6,125 nt of DNA from Rhodoferax sp. (lineage in GTDB: Bacteria > Pseudomonadota > Gammaproteobacteria > Burkholderiales > Burkholderiaceae_C). Of the stretch, positions 1-5,127 are shown piece by piece; the first letter of the stretch is position 1; each line of letters begins with the position of its first letter. The notes under the pieces were generated by a model. The model ran no database searches and was not told where the DNA came from. It was given only the letters and a program-made list of their open reading frames with translations. Where the stretch lies: NCBI GenBank assembly GCA_021731215.1, contig JAKFXU010000110.1, positions 1-6,125 of the forward strand, written 5' to 3'. Position numbers and translations under genes: made by a program.

Positions 1-92
1 GGTCTTCATGCTGCTGTGTCCTCACGAAATGTTGCAGAATCACCCCATCGGAATTGACGGGGTGAATGTGCAGAATAAATCGTGTCAGCTCA
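1..92 (-). mobile_element. Probable terminus of an insertion sequence (extends left of window)
   Basis: Seen directly: the 8-mer TGCAGAAT occurs at 33-40 and 69-76. Between the copies lies an inverted repeat, TCACCCC (40-46) and GGGGTGA (59-65), with a 12-base spacer. On the minus strand the two direct-repeat copies read ATTCTGCACATT and ATTCTGCAACATT. They are followed by a GAGGA Shine-Dalgarno-like box and then an ATG at 9-7 (M-K-T, off the left edge). A repeat-rich end placed just before a start codon is typical of IS elements; IS21-family ends in particular carry multiple internal repeats. Family and exact boundary are inferences: the outer end could be near 87-92, and no target duplication can be checked because the other end is outside the window. 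An alternative is the regulatory region of an ordinary leftward gene with operator repeats. Confidence 0.4.
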
Positions 93-193
93 GGGGTGGA
101 CTACTCCGCGTAGCGGCTTCGTCCAACTCGCCAGCCCGCGCGTCGTCGGCATCGCCGTCTCTTTATGTTGCAGAGCCACCCGCAACCTATCTG

Positions 194-583
194 ATGAGAC
201 CGCCCTTGGTGGTGGACTGCAGCGTATTGAGTGCCGCCCTCTTCGAGGAGGAAACGTGCGACCAGGCGCTGCGCCTGATGACTGGCAAAACGCTCCATGC
301 CCCTTACCTGCTCGACCATGAAATCATCAGCGTAGCGTTAAAAAAAGGTCGCCTCGGGTGGCCGCAAGCGCTTATCACCCTGGCACTGTCCGACTACGCA
401 GAACAGGACATTGAACTACACCGCACAGATGCACAGGCACAGCACCAATTGGCGCTTCGCTACAAATTATCCGCCTACGACGCGGCCTACCTGTGGCTTG
501 CCACCGAACTCAAAGCCCCACTGGTCACCTTTGACGAAAAGTTGGGCCGCACCGCGCAGACGCATCTGGCCAGCCTGCCCTGA
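194..583 (+). CDS. VapC-like PIN-domain ribonuclease (type II toxin family), possibly orphan
   Basis: A 129-residue protein read from the ATG at 194, the normal size for a VapC-type PIN domain. The four expected metal-binding acids are visible: Asp8 in the N-terminal strand (LVVDCS), Glu43 (LLDHEI), Asp96 (YDAAYLWLA) and Asp114 (LVTFDEKL). The family consists of Mg2+-dependent endoribonucleases, usually neutralised by a small DNA-binding antitoxin encoded just upstream. The same frame is open back to the left edge, with an earlier ATG at 8. The 62 extra residues show no PIN or antitoxin features and run through the probable IS end, so I take 194 as the start. No good ribosome binding site precedes 194; a TGA at 192-194 overlaps the ATG (TGATG), as in translationally coupled toxin genes, but the frame ending there is only a short open stretch. 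No antitoxin is recognisable, so the gene may be orphan or its partner was disrupted. Fold and catalytic residues are fairly certain, toxin activity is inferred. Confidence 0.75.
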   Translation: MRPPLVVDCSVLSAALFEEETCDQALRLMTGKTLHAPYLLDHEIISVALKKGRLGWPQALITLALSDYAEQDIELHRTDAQAQHQLALRYKLSAYDAAYLWLATELKAPLVTFDEKLGRTAQTHLASLP

Positions 584-603
584 CGTGTAACCGACAATCC
601 ACC

Positions 604-840
604 ATGGCCAAAATTCAAGCCTCCCAAGGCCCCTGCGCGCAAGACCCCTCACAAAACCGTTTTTTGAACCTGCTCAAGCGCGACATTCTCAAGCTCGATC
701 TGGCCGAACTCGACTTTGGCATCTACCGCATCCTGAACTACCGCCGCGCCCAGGTACTGGCCTACCTGGACGACGCGCTGCCCGGCCGCATCACCGCCTG
801 GCTGGCCCCAAGCGGTGCTGGCCAGCGACTTGGCGCGTGA
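604..840 (+). pseudogene. N-terminal fragment of a type III-like site-specific DNA methyltransferase (Mod-like)
   Basis: The frame starts at ATG 604, 20 bases after the PIN gene, and stops at TGA 838-840 after 78 residues. Residues about 18-60 (QNRFLNLLKRDI, then LDLAELDFGIYRILNYRRA) match, from memory, the conserved opening of long adenine-specific methyltransferases annotated as type III restriction-modification Mod subunits or DNA methylases in proteobacteria. Those proteins are several hundred residues or longer. Here the SAM-binding FxGxG and DPPY-type catalytic motifs are absent, so the product cannot be a working methylase. Similarity seems to end near residue 62-66 (about 790-800). 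After that the reading looks like unrelated or shifted sequence, as after an internal deletion. No Shine-Dalgarno is evident before 604. Together with the PIN gene it suggests a decayed defence locus. The assignment relies on recall of the N-terminal signature and needs an alignment. Confidence 0.55.
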
Positions 841-1079
841 TGCCCCAGCCCCAAACCGGTGCTGTTGTGGTTGCGCGCCATCGACGACGAGCGCAGTGAA
901 AAAGCCGCGAAGGCTGAGCGCGACTGGCGGCGCTGCTGTCGCGCAACGGGCTCCGGCTTGCGCCGGATGCCCTGGTCAGCGCCGAACGCGCTTTCATGGC
1001 GGACTCGGCCAGCGTTGCCGTCGCGCGCGAGGCTGCAACCGGCGAGCGCTTCGTTAACCGTGCCCCAATCGCAGGCTAG
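841..1079 (+). pseudogene. Decayed coding remnant read in shifting frames, function not recognised
   Basis: No intact gene covers this stretch, but protein-like reading moves between frames. About 856-929 continues the frame of the upstream methylase fragment after its stop codon and reads VLLWLRAIDDERSEKAAKAE, then RDW. From 930 the frame displaced by one base reads ALLSRNGLRLAPDALVSAER, then AFMADSASVAVAREAATGER, FVNRAPIAG, and stops at TAG 1077-1079. Joining the two around 928-930 would give one continuous charged helical protein tail, so a single-base deletion is the simplest explanation. Upstream, a third frame from about 812 (VLASDLARDAPAP) may be an earlier piece, which would imply another frame change near 845. 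I do not recognise the family. It could be the tail of the methylase gene after internal deletion, or an unrelated neighbouring gene. The assignment as coding rests on residue composition only. Confidence 0.4.
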
Positions 1080-1990
1080 CGCAGCCGCCGGATCAGGCTG
1101 GAGGTGTCCCAGCGCTTGCCGCCCATGTGCTGCACGTCGGCGTAAAACTGGTCCACCAGCGCCGTCACCGGCAGGCGCGCGCCGTTGCGCTTGGCCTCGT
1201 CGAGCACCAGACCGAGGTCCTTGCGCATCCAGTCCACCGCAAAGCCAAAATCAAATTTATCGGCCACCATGGTCTTGCCGCGGTTGTCGAGCTGCCAGCT
1301 TTGCGCCGCGCCTTTGCCGATCACCTCGAGCACCTGGTTCATGTCGAGCCCGGCCTGCTGGCCAAAGGCGATCGCCTCGCTCAAACCCTGCACCAGCCCG
1401 GCAATGCAAATCTGGTTCACCATTTTGGCTAACTGGCCGGCGCCACTGGCGCCGAGCAGGGTGACGGCTTTGGAAAAGGCCATCGCCACCGGTTGCATCG
1501 CATCAAACGCGGCCGGATCACCGCCGCACATCACAGTCAGCGCGCCATTCTGGGCACCGGCCTGGCCGCCCGATACCGGCGCATCGACAAACTGCAGGCC
1601 CAGGTTTTTGGCTGCGCCGTACAGCTCGCGCGCCACGCTGGCCGAGGCCGTGGTGTGATCGACCAGGACCGCGCCCGGTTTCATGCCGGCCAAGGCGCCG
1701 TCGGCGCCGAGCGTGACTTGCGCCAAGTCAGCGTCGTTGCCGACGCAGCAAAACACGATGTCGGCGCCTTGGGCGGCTTGCCGTGGTGTGGCGGCGCGTT
1801 GGGATCCGTTGCTCCCCGCAAATTCTGCGCACCAGGCGATCGATTTGGCCGGCGTGCGGTTGTAGACCGTAACCTGGTGCCCGGCCAGCGCCAGATGCCC
1901 GGCCATCGGGTAGCCCATTACGCCCAGGCCGAGAAAAGCGACTCGGTGTGACGGGCCGGCGGGGTAGCTTTTAGGATTGGTACTGCTCAT
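1076..1990 (-). CDS. NAD(P)-dependent beta-hydroxyacid dehydrogenase (3-hydroxyisobutyrate / tartronate-semialdehyde reductase family)
   Basis: A 304-residue cytosolic oxidoreductase. Residues 17-34 form a Rossmann dinucleotide-binding turn with GLGVMG at 21-26. The family substrate motif DAPVSGG spans 136-142. The catalytic lysine is Lys189 in GAGQLAKMVNQ (183-193), with the usual Asn192 after it. A second conserved lysine, Lys257, sits in WMRKDLGLVLDEA in the all-helical C-terminal domain. The family reversibly oxidises small 3-hydroxyacids (3-hydroxyisobutyrate, glycerate/tartronate semialdehyde, 6-phosphogluconate-like substrates) with NAD+ or NADP+. The motifs visible do not fix the substrate, so I give no symbol. 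About 15 residues precede the Rossmann strand. The ATG at 1990-1988 has no strong Shine-Dalgarno. The gene lies 90 bases after pilU on the same strand and could receive read-through, but nothing links its chemistry to pili. Its stop codon meets the stop of the decayed plus-strand frame at CTAG 1076-1079. Confidence 0.88.
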   Translation of the reverse strand: MSSTNPKSYPAGPSHRVAFLGLGVMGYPMAGHLALAGHQVTVYNRTPAKSIAWCAEFAGSNGSQRAATPRQAAQGADIVFCCVGNDADLAQVTLGADGALAGMKPGAVLVDHTTASASVARELYGAAKNLGLQFVDAPVSGGQAGAQNGALTVMCGGDPAAFDAMQPVAMAFSKAVTLLGASGAGQLAKMVNQICIAGLVQGLSEAIAFGQQAGLDMNQVLEVIGKGAAQSWQLDNRGKTMVADKFDFGFAVDWMRKDLGLVLDEAKRNGARLPVTALVDQFYADVQHMGGKRWDTSSLIRRLR

Positions 1991-2051
1991 GGTGTTAGTT
2001 GCAAAGTTTCGCAGCCCCGAGCGGGTCCAGGGGCCGGCACAAAGGAAGAAA

Positions 2052-2079
2052 GGGCGTGGACAGGCTCAGCCCGGACGGA
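2052..2079. repeat. REP-like interspersed repeat of the GACAGGCTCAGCCCG type
   Basis: Directly after the pilU stop (2083-2081) lies a 28-base segment with the core GACAGGCTCAGCCCG at 2059-2073, flanked by GGGC on one side and GACGG on the other. From memory it is a diverged copy of a repeat very common between genes of beta- and other proteobacteria, whose usual form begins GGGCTTCGACAGGCTC. On the minus strand GGGC and GCCC can pair (2068-2071 region with 2052-2055) and are followed by TTTCTTCC, so it may also help end or protect pilU mRNA. Repeat identity is knowledge-based; any terminator role is weak inference. Confidence 0.45.
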
Positions 2080-2080
2080 G

Positions 2081-3217
2081 TTAAACGATGGCGAAGTTTT
2101 CGGTGCCGGCACCCAGGTCCTGGGATTTGCCGCGCTGGCTGTTGAGTTTGATCTGCAGGCGCAGGTCATTGAGCGAGTCGGCGTTGCGCAGGGCGTCTTC
2201 GAAGGTGATCAGGTTGTTCTCATAGGCGTCGAACAGGGCCTGGTCGAAGGTCTGCATCCCAAGGTTGCGGCTTTTCTTCATGATCTCCTTGATTTCGGTG
2301 ACCTCGCCCTTGAAGATCATGTCGGAAATCAGCGGCGAATTGAGCATCACCTCGACCACCGCCGTGCGACCTCGGCCGTCCTGCTTGGGAATCAGGCGCT
2401 GCGACACCATCGCCTTGAGGTTGAGCGACAGGTCCATCAACAACTGGGCGCGCCGCTCTTCGGGAAAGAAGTTGATGATGCGGTCGAGCGCCTGATTCGC
2501 GCTGTTGGCGTGCAGGGTGGCCAGGCACAAGTGCCCGGTCTCGGAAAACGCCACCGCATGCTCCATGGTTTCACGGTCGCGAATCTCCCCCATCAGAATG
2601 ACGTCGGGCGCCTGGCGCAGCGTGTTTTTCAGGGCGGCACCCCAACTGTCGGTGTCGATGCCGACCTCGCGCTGCGTCACCACGCAGTTCTTGTGCGGAT
2701 GCACAAACTCGATCGGGTCCTCGACCGTGATGATGTGGCCGAACGAGTTCTCGTTGCGCCAATCCACCATGGCCGCCAACGTGGTTGACTTGCCCGAACC
2801 AGTGGCACCCACCAGAATGCACAGGCCGCGCTTGGTCATCGTCACCTCCTTGAGCACTTGCGGCATGCCCAGGCCATCGATCGAGGGCAGAGACATCGGG
2901 ATCACCCGCAACACCAGGCCGACCTTGCCCTGCTGGATAAAGGCGTTGACGCGAAAGCGCCCGACGCCCGGCGGCGCGATGGCGAAGTTGCTCTCCTTGG
3001 TGCGCTCGAACTCGGCCACCTGCTTGTCGTTCATGATCGAGCGCGCCAGCGACAGCGTGTGCGCGGCGTTGAGTGGCTGCGGCGAGACCTTGGTAATTTT
3101 GCCGTCCACCTTGACCGCGGGCGGAAAATCGGCGGTGAGGAACAAGTCGCTGCCATTGCGGCTGATCATCAGCTTGAGCAGGTCGTTGACGAATTTGGTG
3201 GCTTGATCGCGTTCCAT
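2081..3217 (-). CDS. pilU: PilU, type IV pilus retraction ATPase (PilT paralogue)
   Basis: A 378-residue PilT/VirB11-type secretion ATPase. Positions 1-110 form the N-terminal PAS-like domain. The RecA-like core carries Walker A GATGSGKST (137-145, Lys143), the Asp box ITVEDPIEF (163-171), Walker B VILMGEIRD (206-214, Glu211) and the His box TGHLCLATLHAN (227-238). PilU is distinguished from PilT by the motif line KEIMKKSRNLGMQTFDQAL and by a C-terminal tail of about 30 residues after position 345. It also lacks the PilT-type AIRNLIRE helix, reading LISDMIFKGEV instead. PilU works at the cytoplasmic base of the type IV pilus, helping PilT depolymerise pilin during twitching motility, often needed under load. 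The ATG at 3217-3215 has a clear AGGAG Shine-Dalgarno (3227-3223) with a 5-base spacer. It starts 21 bases after the stop of the cNMP-binding protein gene, so the two are almost surely co-transcribed. Confidence 0.95.
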   Translation of the reverse strand: MERDQATKFVNDLLKLMISRNGSDLFLTADFPPAVKVDGKITKVSPQPLNAAHTLSLARSIMNDKQVAEFERTKESNFAIAPPGVGRFRVNAFIQQGKVGLVLRVIPMSLPSIDGLGMPQVLKEVTMTKRGLCILVGATGSGKSTTLAAMVDWRNENSFGHIITVEDPIEFVHPHKNCVVTQREVGIDTDSWGAALKNTLRQAPDVILMGEIRDRETMEHAVAFSETGHLCLATLHANSANQALDRIINFFPEERRAQLLMDLSLNLKAMVSQRLIPKQDGRGRTAVVEVMLNSPLISDMIFKGEVTEIKEIMKKSRNLGMQTFDQALFDAYENNLITFEDALRNADSLNDLRLQIKLNSQRGKSQDLGAGTENFAIV

Positions 3218-3222
3218 GAGGG

Positions 3223-3227
3223 CTCCT
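3223..3227 (-). promoter_or_regulatory. Shine-Dalgarno site of pilU
   Basis: AGGAG on the minus strand, five bases before the ATG at 3217. It lies inside the 21-base gap between the cNMP-binding protein gene and pilU. It fixes the pilU start and shows that pilU is translated from its own strong site rather than only by coupling. Confidence 0.75.
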
Positions 3228-3238
3228 GCTGGGGTCGA

Positions 3239-3868
3239 TTATTTCTGGTCGTTGAGCCGAGCGCTGATGACGCGCATGCGCAGCGACAGCTTGCGCGCCA
3301 GCAGCGCGATCAGGTTGGCCGCCAGCGCCGGGTCTGTGCCCAGCATCTGGTCCAGGGCGTCGGCACCGAGCACGGCGATGTCGCACGGGCTCAGCGTGCT
3401 GCAGGCGGAAAACCGGATGCCGCTGTCGAGCAACGACATCTCGCCCAGAATCTCGCCCGGCGTCGCCTCGGCCAGGCGCAGGCGCTCGCCCCAGGGCTGG
3501 GTGCGATCTATCGCAATGCGCCCGCTCAGCAGCACCAGCATGAAGTTGCCGTACTCGTCCTGGCGGATCAGGTCGCGCTTTGCGGGCACGCTGGCGAATT
3601 CAAAAAACCGCTGCAGGCGCGCGATCGCGTTCTGATCGAGCTGGCACATGAATTTGTCCTGGGCCCACAGCACCTGCAGCAGCCGGGTGCCGCGGCTCGG
3701 GTTCAGGCCGGTGGCCCCGACCTCGACTGCGCGCGCCGGCCACGGCACCGGCGGGCTGGCATTCGGGCCGGGCTCGGCAAAGGCGGTGGTGAACAGCATC
3801 GAGTCCAGCCGTTCCTCCGGCGGCTCCGGTTTGCGCATGTGTCGCAGCAGTCCAAGGATTCCTTTCAT
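3239..3868 (-). CDS. Stand-alone cyclic-nucleotide-binding domain protein without HTH, in the pilT-pilU locus
   Basis: A 209-residue protein. Residues 1-60 are variable, with a proline/alanine-rich stretch at about 31-60. Residues about 75-200 form one cyclic-nucleotide-binding (Crp-like effector) beta-roll. The phosphate-binding cassette is visible at 137-155 (PGEILGEMSLLDSGIRFSA), with the conserved Gly142, Glu143 and the ligand-phosphate Arg152. The final helix (175-205) corresponds to the Crp dimerisation helix. The protein then ends, so the winged-helix DNA-binding domain of Crp/Fnr regulators (about 70 residues more) is absent. It is therefore probably a ligand sensor acting by protein contact, not a transcription factor. 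Its position between pilT and pilU, with pilU 21 bases downstream, suggests a role in pilus retraction or twitching control. I recall similar genes beside pilU in other Burkholderiales. Ligand (cAMP, c-di-GMP or none) is unknown. The ATG at 3868 has only a weak GGA-type site; Met24 is an alternative start. Confidence 0.82.
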   Translation of the reverse strand: MKGILGLLRHMRKPEPPEERLDSMLFTTAFAEPGPNASPPVPWPARAVEVGATGLNPSRGTRLLQVLWAQDKFMCQLDQNAIARLQRFFEFASVPAKRDLIRQDEYGNFMLVLLSGRIAIDRTQPWGERLRLAEATPGEILGEMSLLDSGIRFSACSTLSPCDIAVLGADALDQMLGTDPALAANLIALLARKLSLRMRVISARLNDQK

Positions 3869-3929
3869 GGCGCGTTCCAGCAGGTCGGGTCAGGTACTGA
3901 GCGTGAAAGTCGGGCAGCGACTCACTTCG

Positions 3930-3970
3930 CTCCCCTCGCCCGAGCACGGGAGAGGGGTTGGGGGAGAGGG
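3930..3970. repeat. GC-rich interspersed repeat with hairpin (CCCCTCTCCC family)
   Basis: Between pilT and the cNMP gene, CCCCTCGCCCG (3932-3942) and CGGGAGAGGGG (3947-3957) pair as an 11-bp stem with one mismatch (G3938 against A3951) and a 4-base loop. The sequence continues with GGTTGGGGGAGAGGG. This form, read on the minus strand as CCCTCTCCCCCAACCCCTCT then the hairpin, is familiar to me as a widespread intergenic repeat of proteobacterial genomes. It may act as an mRNA-stabilising or processing structure, or be a selfish REP-like element. The stem is directly visible; repeat-family membership is from memory. Confidence 0.6.
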
Positions 3971-4020
3971 AAAACGGGCAGGACTTTCATGGTTTGGGGC
4001 GCCTTTGGAAGTCATGCCCG
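3971..4020 (-). terminator. Probable intrinsic terminator of pilT
   Basis: The arms start at the base next to the pilT stop codon. Reading the minus strand, CGGGCATGACTTCC (4020-4007) pairs with GAAAGTCCTGCCCG (3988-3975) at 12 of 14 positions, closing an 18-base loop. The stem is followed at once by TTTT (3974-3971) and then CCC. Strong hairpin plus U-tract is the signature of a Rho-independent terminator, but the loop is long and the U-tract is short, so termination may be partial. It implies that the cNMP-pilU pair is expressed below pilT level or from its own promoter. I could not find a convincing promoter for that pair in 3869-3970. Confidence 0.5.
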
Positions 4021-5064
4021 TTAGCCGGGGAAGTTGTCGGGAATCTTGGCTTTGCTGCGCGCTTCGGCCGGGCTGATGATGTTGCGCTTGACCAGGTCGG
4101 ACAGGTTCTGGTCCAGCGTCTGCATGCCCAGGCTGTTGCCGGTCTGAATGCTGGAGTACATCTGCGCCACCTTGGCCTCGCGGATCAGGTTGCGGATGGC
4201 GCTGGTGCCGAGCATGATTTCATGCGCCGCCACGCGGCCCTGGCCGTCCTTGGTCTTGCACAGGGTCTGCGAGATCACGGCCTGCAGCGATTCGGACAGC
4301 ATGGCGCGGATCATCTCTTTTTCTTCGGCCGGAAACACGTCAATGATGCGGTCAATCGTTTTGGCTGCGCTCGAGGTGTGCAGTGTGCCAAACACCAGGT
4401 GGCCGGTTTCCGCCGCCGTCATCGCCAGCCGGATGGTTTCCAGGTCGCGCATTTCGCCCACCAGAATGGCGTCCGGGTCTTCGCGCAGCGCCGAGCGCAG
4501 GGCGGCGGCAAAGCTCAGCGTGTGCGGGCCGACCTCGCGCTGGTTGACCAGGCATTTCTTGGATTCGTGCACAAACTCGATCGGGTCTTCCACCGTCAGG
4601 ATGTGGCCAAACTCGGTCTCGTTGAGAAAGTTGACCATGGCGGCCAGCGTGGTCGACTTGCCCGAGCCGGTGGGCCCGGTCACCAGCACCATGCCGCGCG
4701 GCTTCAAGGCCAGATCGGCAAAAATCTTGGGCGCGTTCAATTGTTCCAGCGACAGGATTTTGCTCGGAATGGTGCGGAACACCGCGCCGGCGCCGCGCTG
4801 GTGGTTGAAGGCGTTGACCCGAAAGCGCGCCAGCCCCTCGATCTCGAACGAGAAGTCGAGCTCCAGGAACTCTTCATAGGCCTTGCGCTGCGAGTCGTTC
4901 ATGATGTCGTACACCATGGCATGCACCGCCTTGTGGTCCAGCGGCTCGACGTTGATGCGCCGCACGTCGCCGTGCACGCGAATCATGGGCGGCAGGCCGG
5001 CCGACAGATGCAGGTCGGACGCCTTGTTCTTGACGCTGAAGGCCAGCAGTTGGGTTATGTCCAC
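4021..5064 (-). CDS. pilT: PilT, type IV pilus retraction ATPase
   Basis: A 347-residue hexameric ATPase, the normal PilT length. The N-terminal PAS-like domain covers about 1-105 and includes SDLHLSAGLPP (16-26). The core has Walker A GPTGSGKST (130-138, Lys136), the Asp box LTVEDPIEF (156-164), Walker B AILVGEMRD (199-207, Glu204) and the His box TGHLVFGTLHT (220-230). The PilT-specific helix AIRNLIRE is present at 289-296, which separates it from PilU and from PilB. It drives pilin depolymerisation and pilus retraction at the inner-membrane platform PilC, giving twitching motility and DNA uptake. The start codon is GTG (5064-5062), not ATG: the AGAGGA Shine-Dalgarno just upstream (AAGAGGACCCTGTG) and the usual MDITQLL N-terminus both support it. 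It is divergent from yggS, an arrangement common in proteobacteria. A hairpin with U-tract follows its stop. Confidence 0.97.
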   Translation of the reverse strand: MDITQLLAFSVKNKASDLHLSAGLPPMIRVHGDVRRINVEPLDHKAVHAMVYDIMNDSQRKAYEEFLELDFSFEIEGLARFRVNAFNHQRGAGAVFRTIPSKILSLEQLNAPKIFADLALKPRGMVLVTGPTGSGKSTTLAAMVNFLNETEFGHILTVEDPIEFVHESKKCLVNQREVGPHTLSFAAALRSALREDPDAILVGEMRDLETIRLAMTAAETGHLVFGTLHTSSAAKTIDRIIDVFPAEEKEMIRAMLSESLQAVISQTLCKTKDGQGRVAAHEIMLGTSAIRNLIREAKVAQMYSSIQTGNSLGMQTLDQNLSDLVKRNIISPAEARSKAKIPDNFPG

Positions 5065-5068
5065 AGGG

Positions 5069-5074
5069 TCCTCT
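5069..5074 (-). promoter_or_regulatory. Shine-Dalgarno site deciding the GTG start of pilT
   Basis: The minus strand reads AAGAGGACCCTGTG. AGAGGA ends four bases before the GTG at 5064-5062. No in-frame ATG lies near it, and the GTG gives the conserved PilT N-terminus, so this site settles the start codon. Confidence 0.65.
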
Positions 5075-5101
5075 TGTCGTTTGTTACGCTTGGGCTAATT
5101 A
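5074..5101 (+). promoter_or_regulatory. Candidate sigma70 promoter of yggS
   Basis: TTGTCG (5074-5079) and TAATTA (5096-5101) are spaced by 16 bases and resemble -35 and -10 boxes. The predicted start of transcription would fall at about 5107-5109, on the second in-frame ATG of yggS, so the mRNA would be leaderless. No Shine-Dalgarno is visible before either ATG, which is compatible with that idea. The -10 overlaps the candidate pilT -10 on the other strand. Weak, by-eye prediction; yggS may also be served by an element I cannot see. Confidence 0.25.
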
Positions 5102-5127
5102 TGACCATGATTGAGACCAATCTCCAA
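5098..5127 (-). promoter_or_regulatory. Candidate sigma70 promoter of pilT, overlapping the yggS start codon
   Basis: On the minus strand CATAAT (5103-5098) matches the -10 consensus at five of six bases. TTGGAG (5127-5122), 18 bases upstream, is a weak -35 (TTG matches). Transcription would begin near 5092, giving a short leader of about 27 bases that contains the pilT Shine-Dalgarno. The promoter would lie inside the first codons of yggS, which fits an intergenic gap of only 36 bases. This is prediction by eye only. Confidence 0.35.

Noticed and set aside
340..346. Run of seven A as a slippery site for programmed frameshifting or phase variation in the PIN gene
   Set aside because: The -1 frame meets a stop soon after, no stimulatory structure is seen, and the zero frame encodes the full PIN domain without help.
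859..1464. 201-codon plus-strand open frame
   Set aside because: Only its first part (to about 929) reads like protein; the rest is Pro/Ser/Arg/Ala-rich shadow over the dehydrogenase gene.
2571..3386. 271-codon minus-strand open frame
   Set aside because: An out-of-frame shadow of pilU; it contains no motifs, whereas the pilU frame holds every ATPase motif.
3903..3925. Small inverted repeat AGTCG/CGACT in the pilT-cNMP gap as an operator
   Set aside because: Five base pairs only, with an imperfect extension; too weak to separate from chance beside the stronger hairpins.
2858..4024. 388-codon plus-strand open frame
   Set aside because: Antisense shadow of pilU and the cNMP gene; low-complexity His/Arg/Gln composition and no domain.
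3958..5100. Long open frame on the plus strand leading into yggS (about 380 extra codons)
   Set aside because: It is exactly antisense to pilT and rich in His/Arg/Gln/Val, as expected from the codon bias of the opposite strand. The yggS homology starts at 5101.
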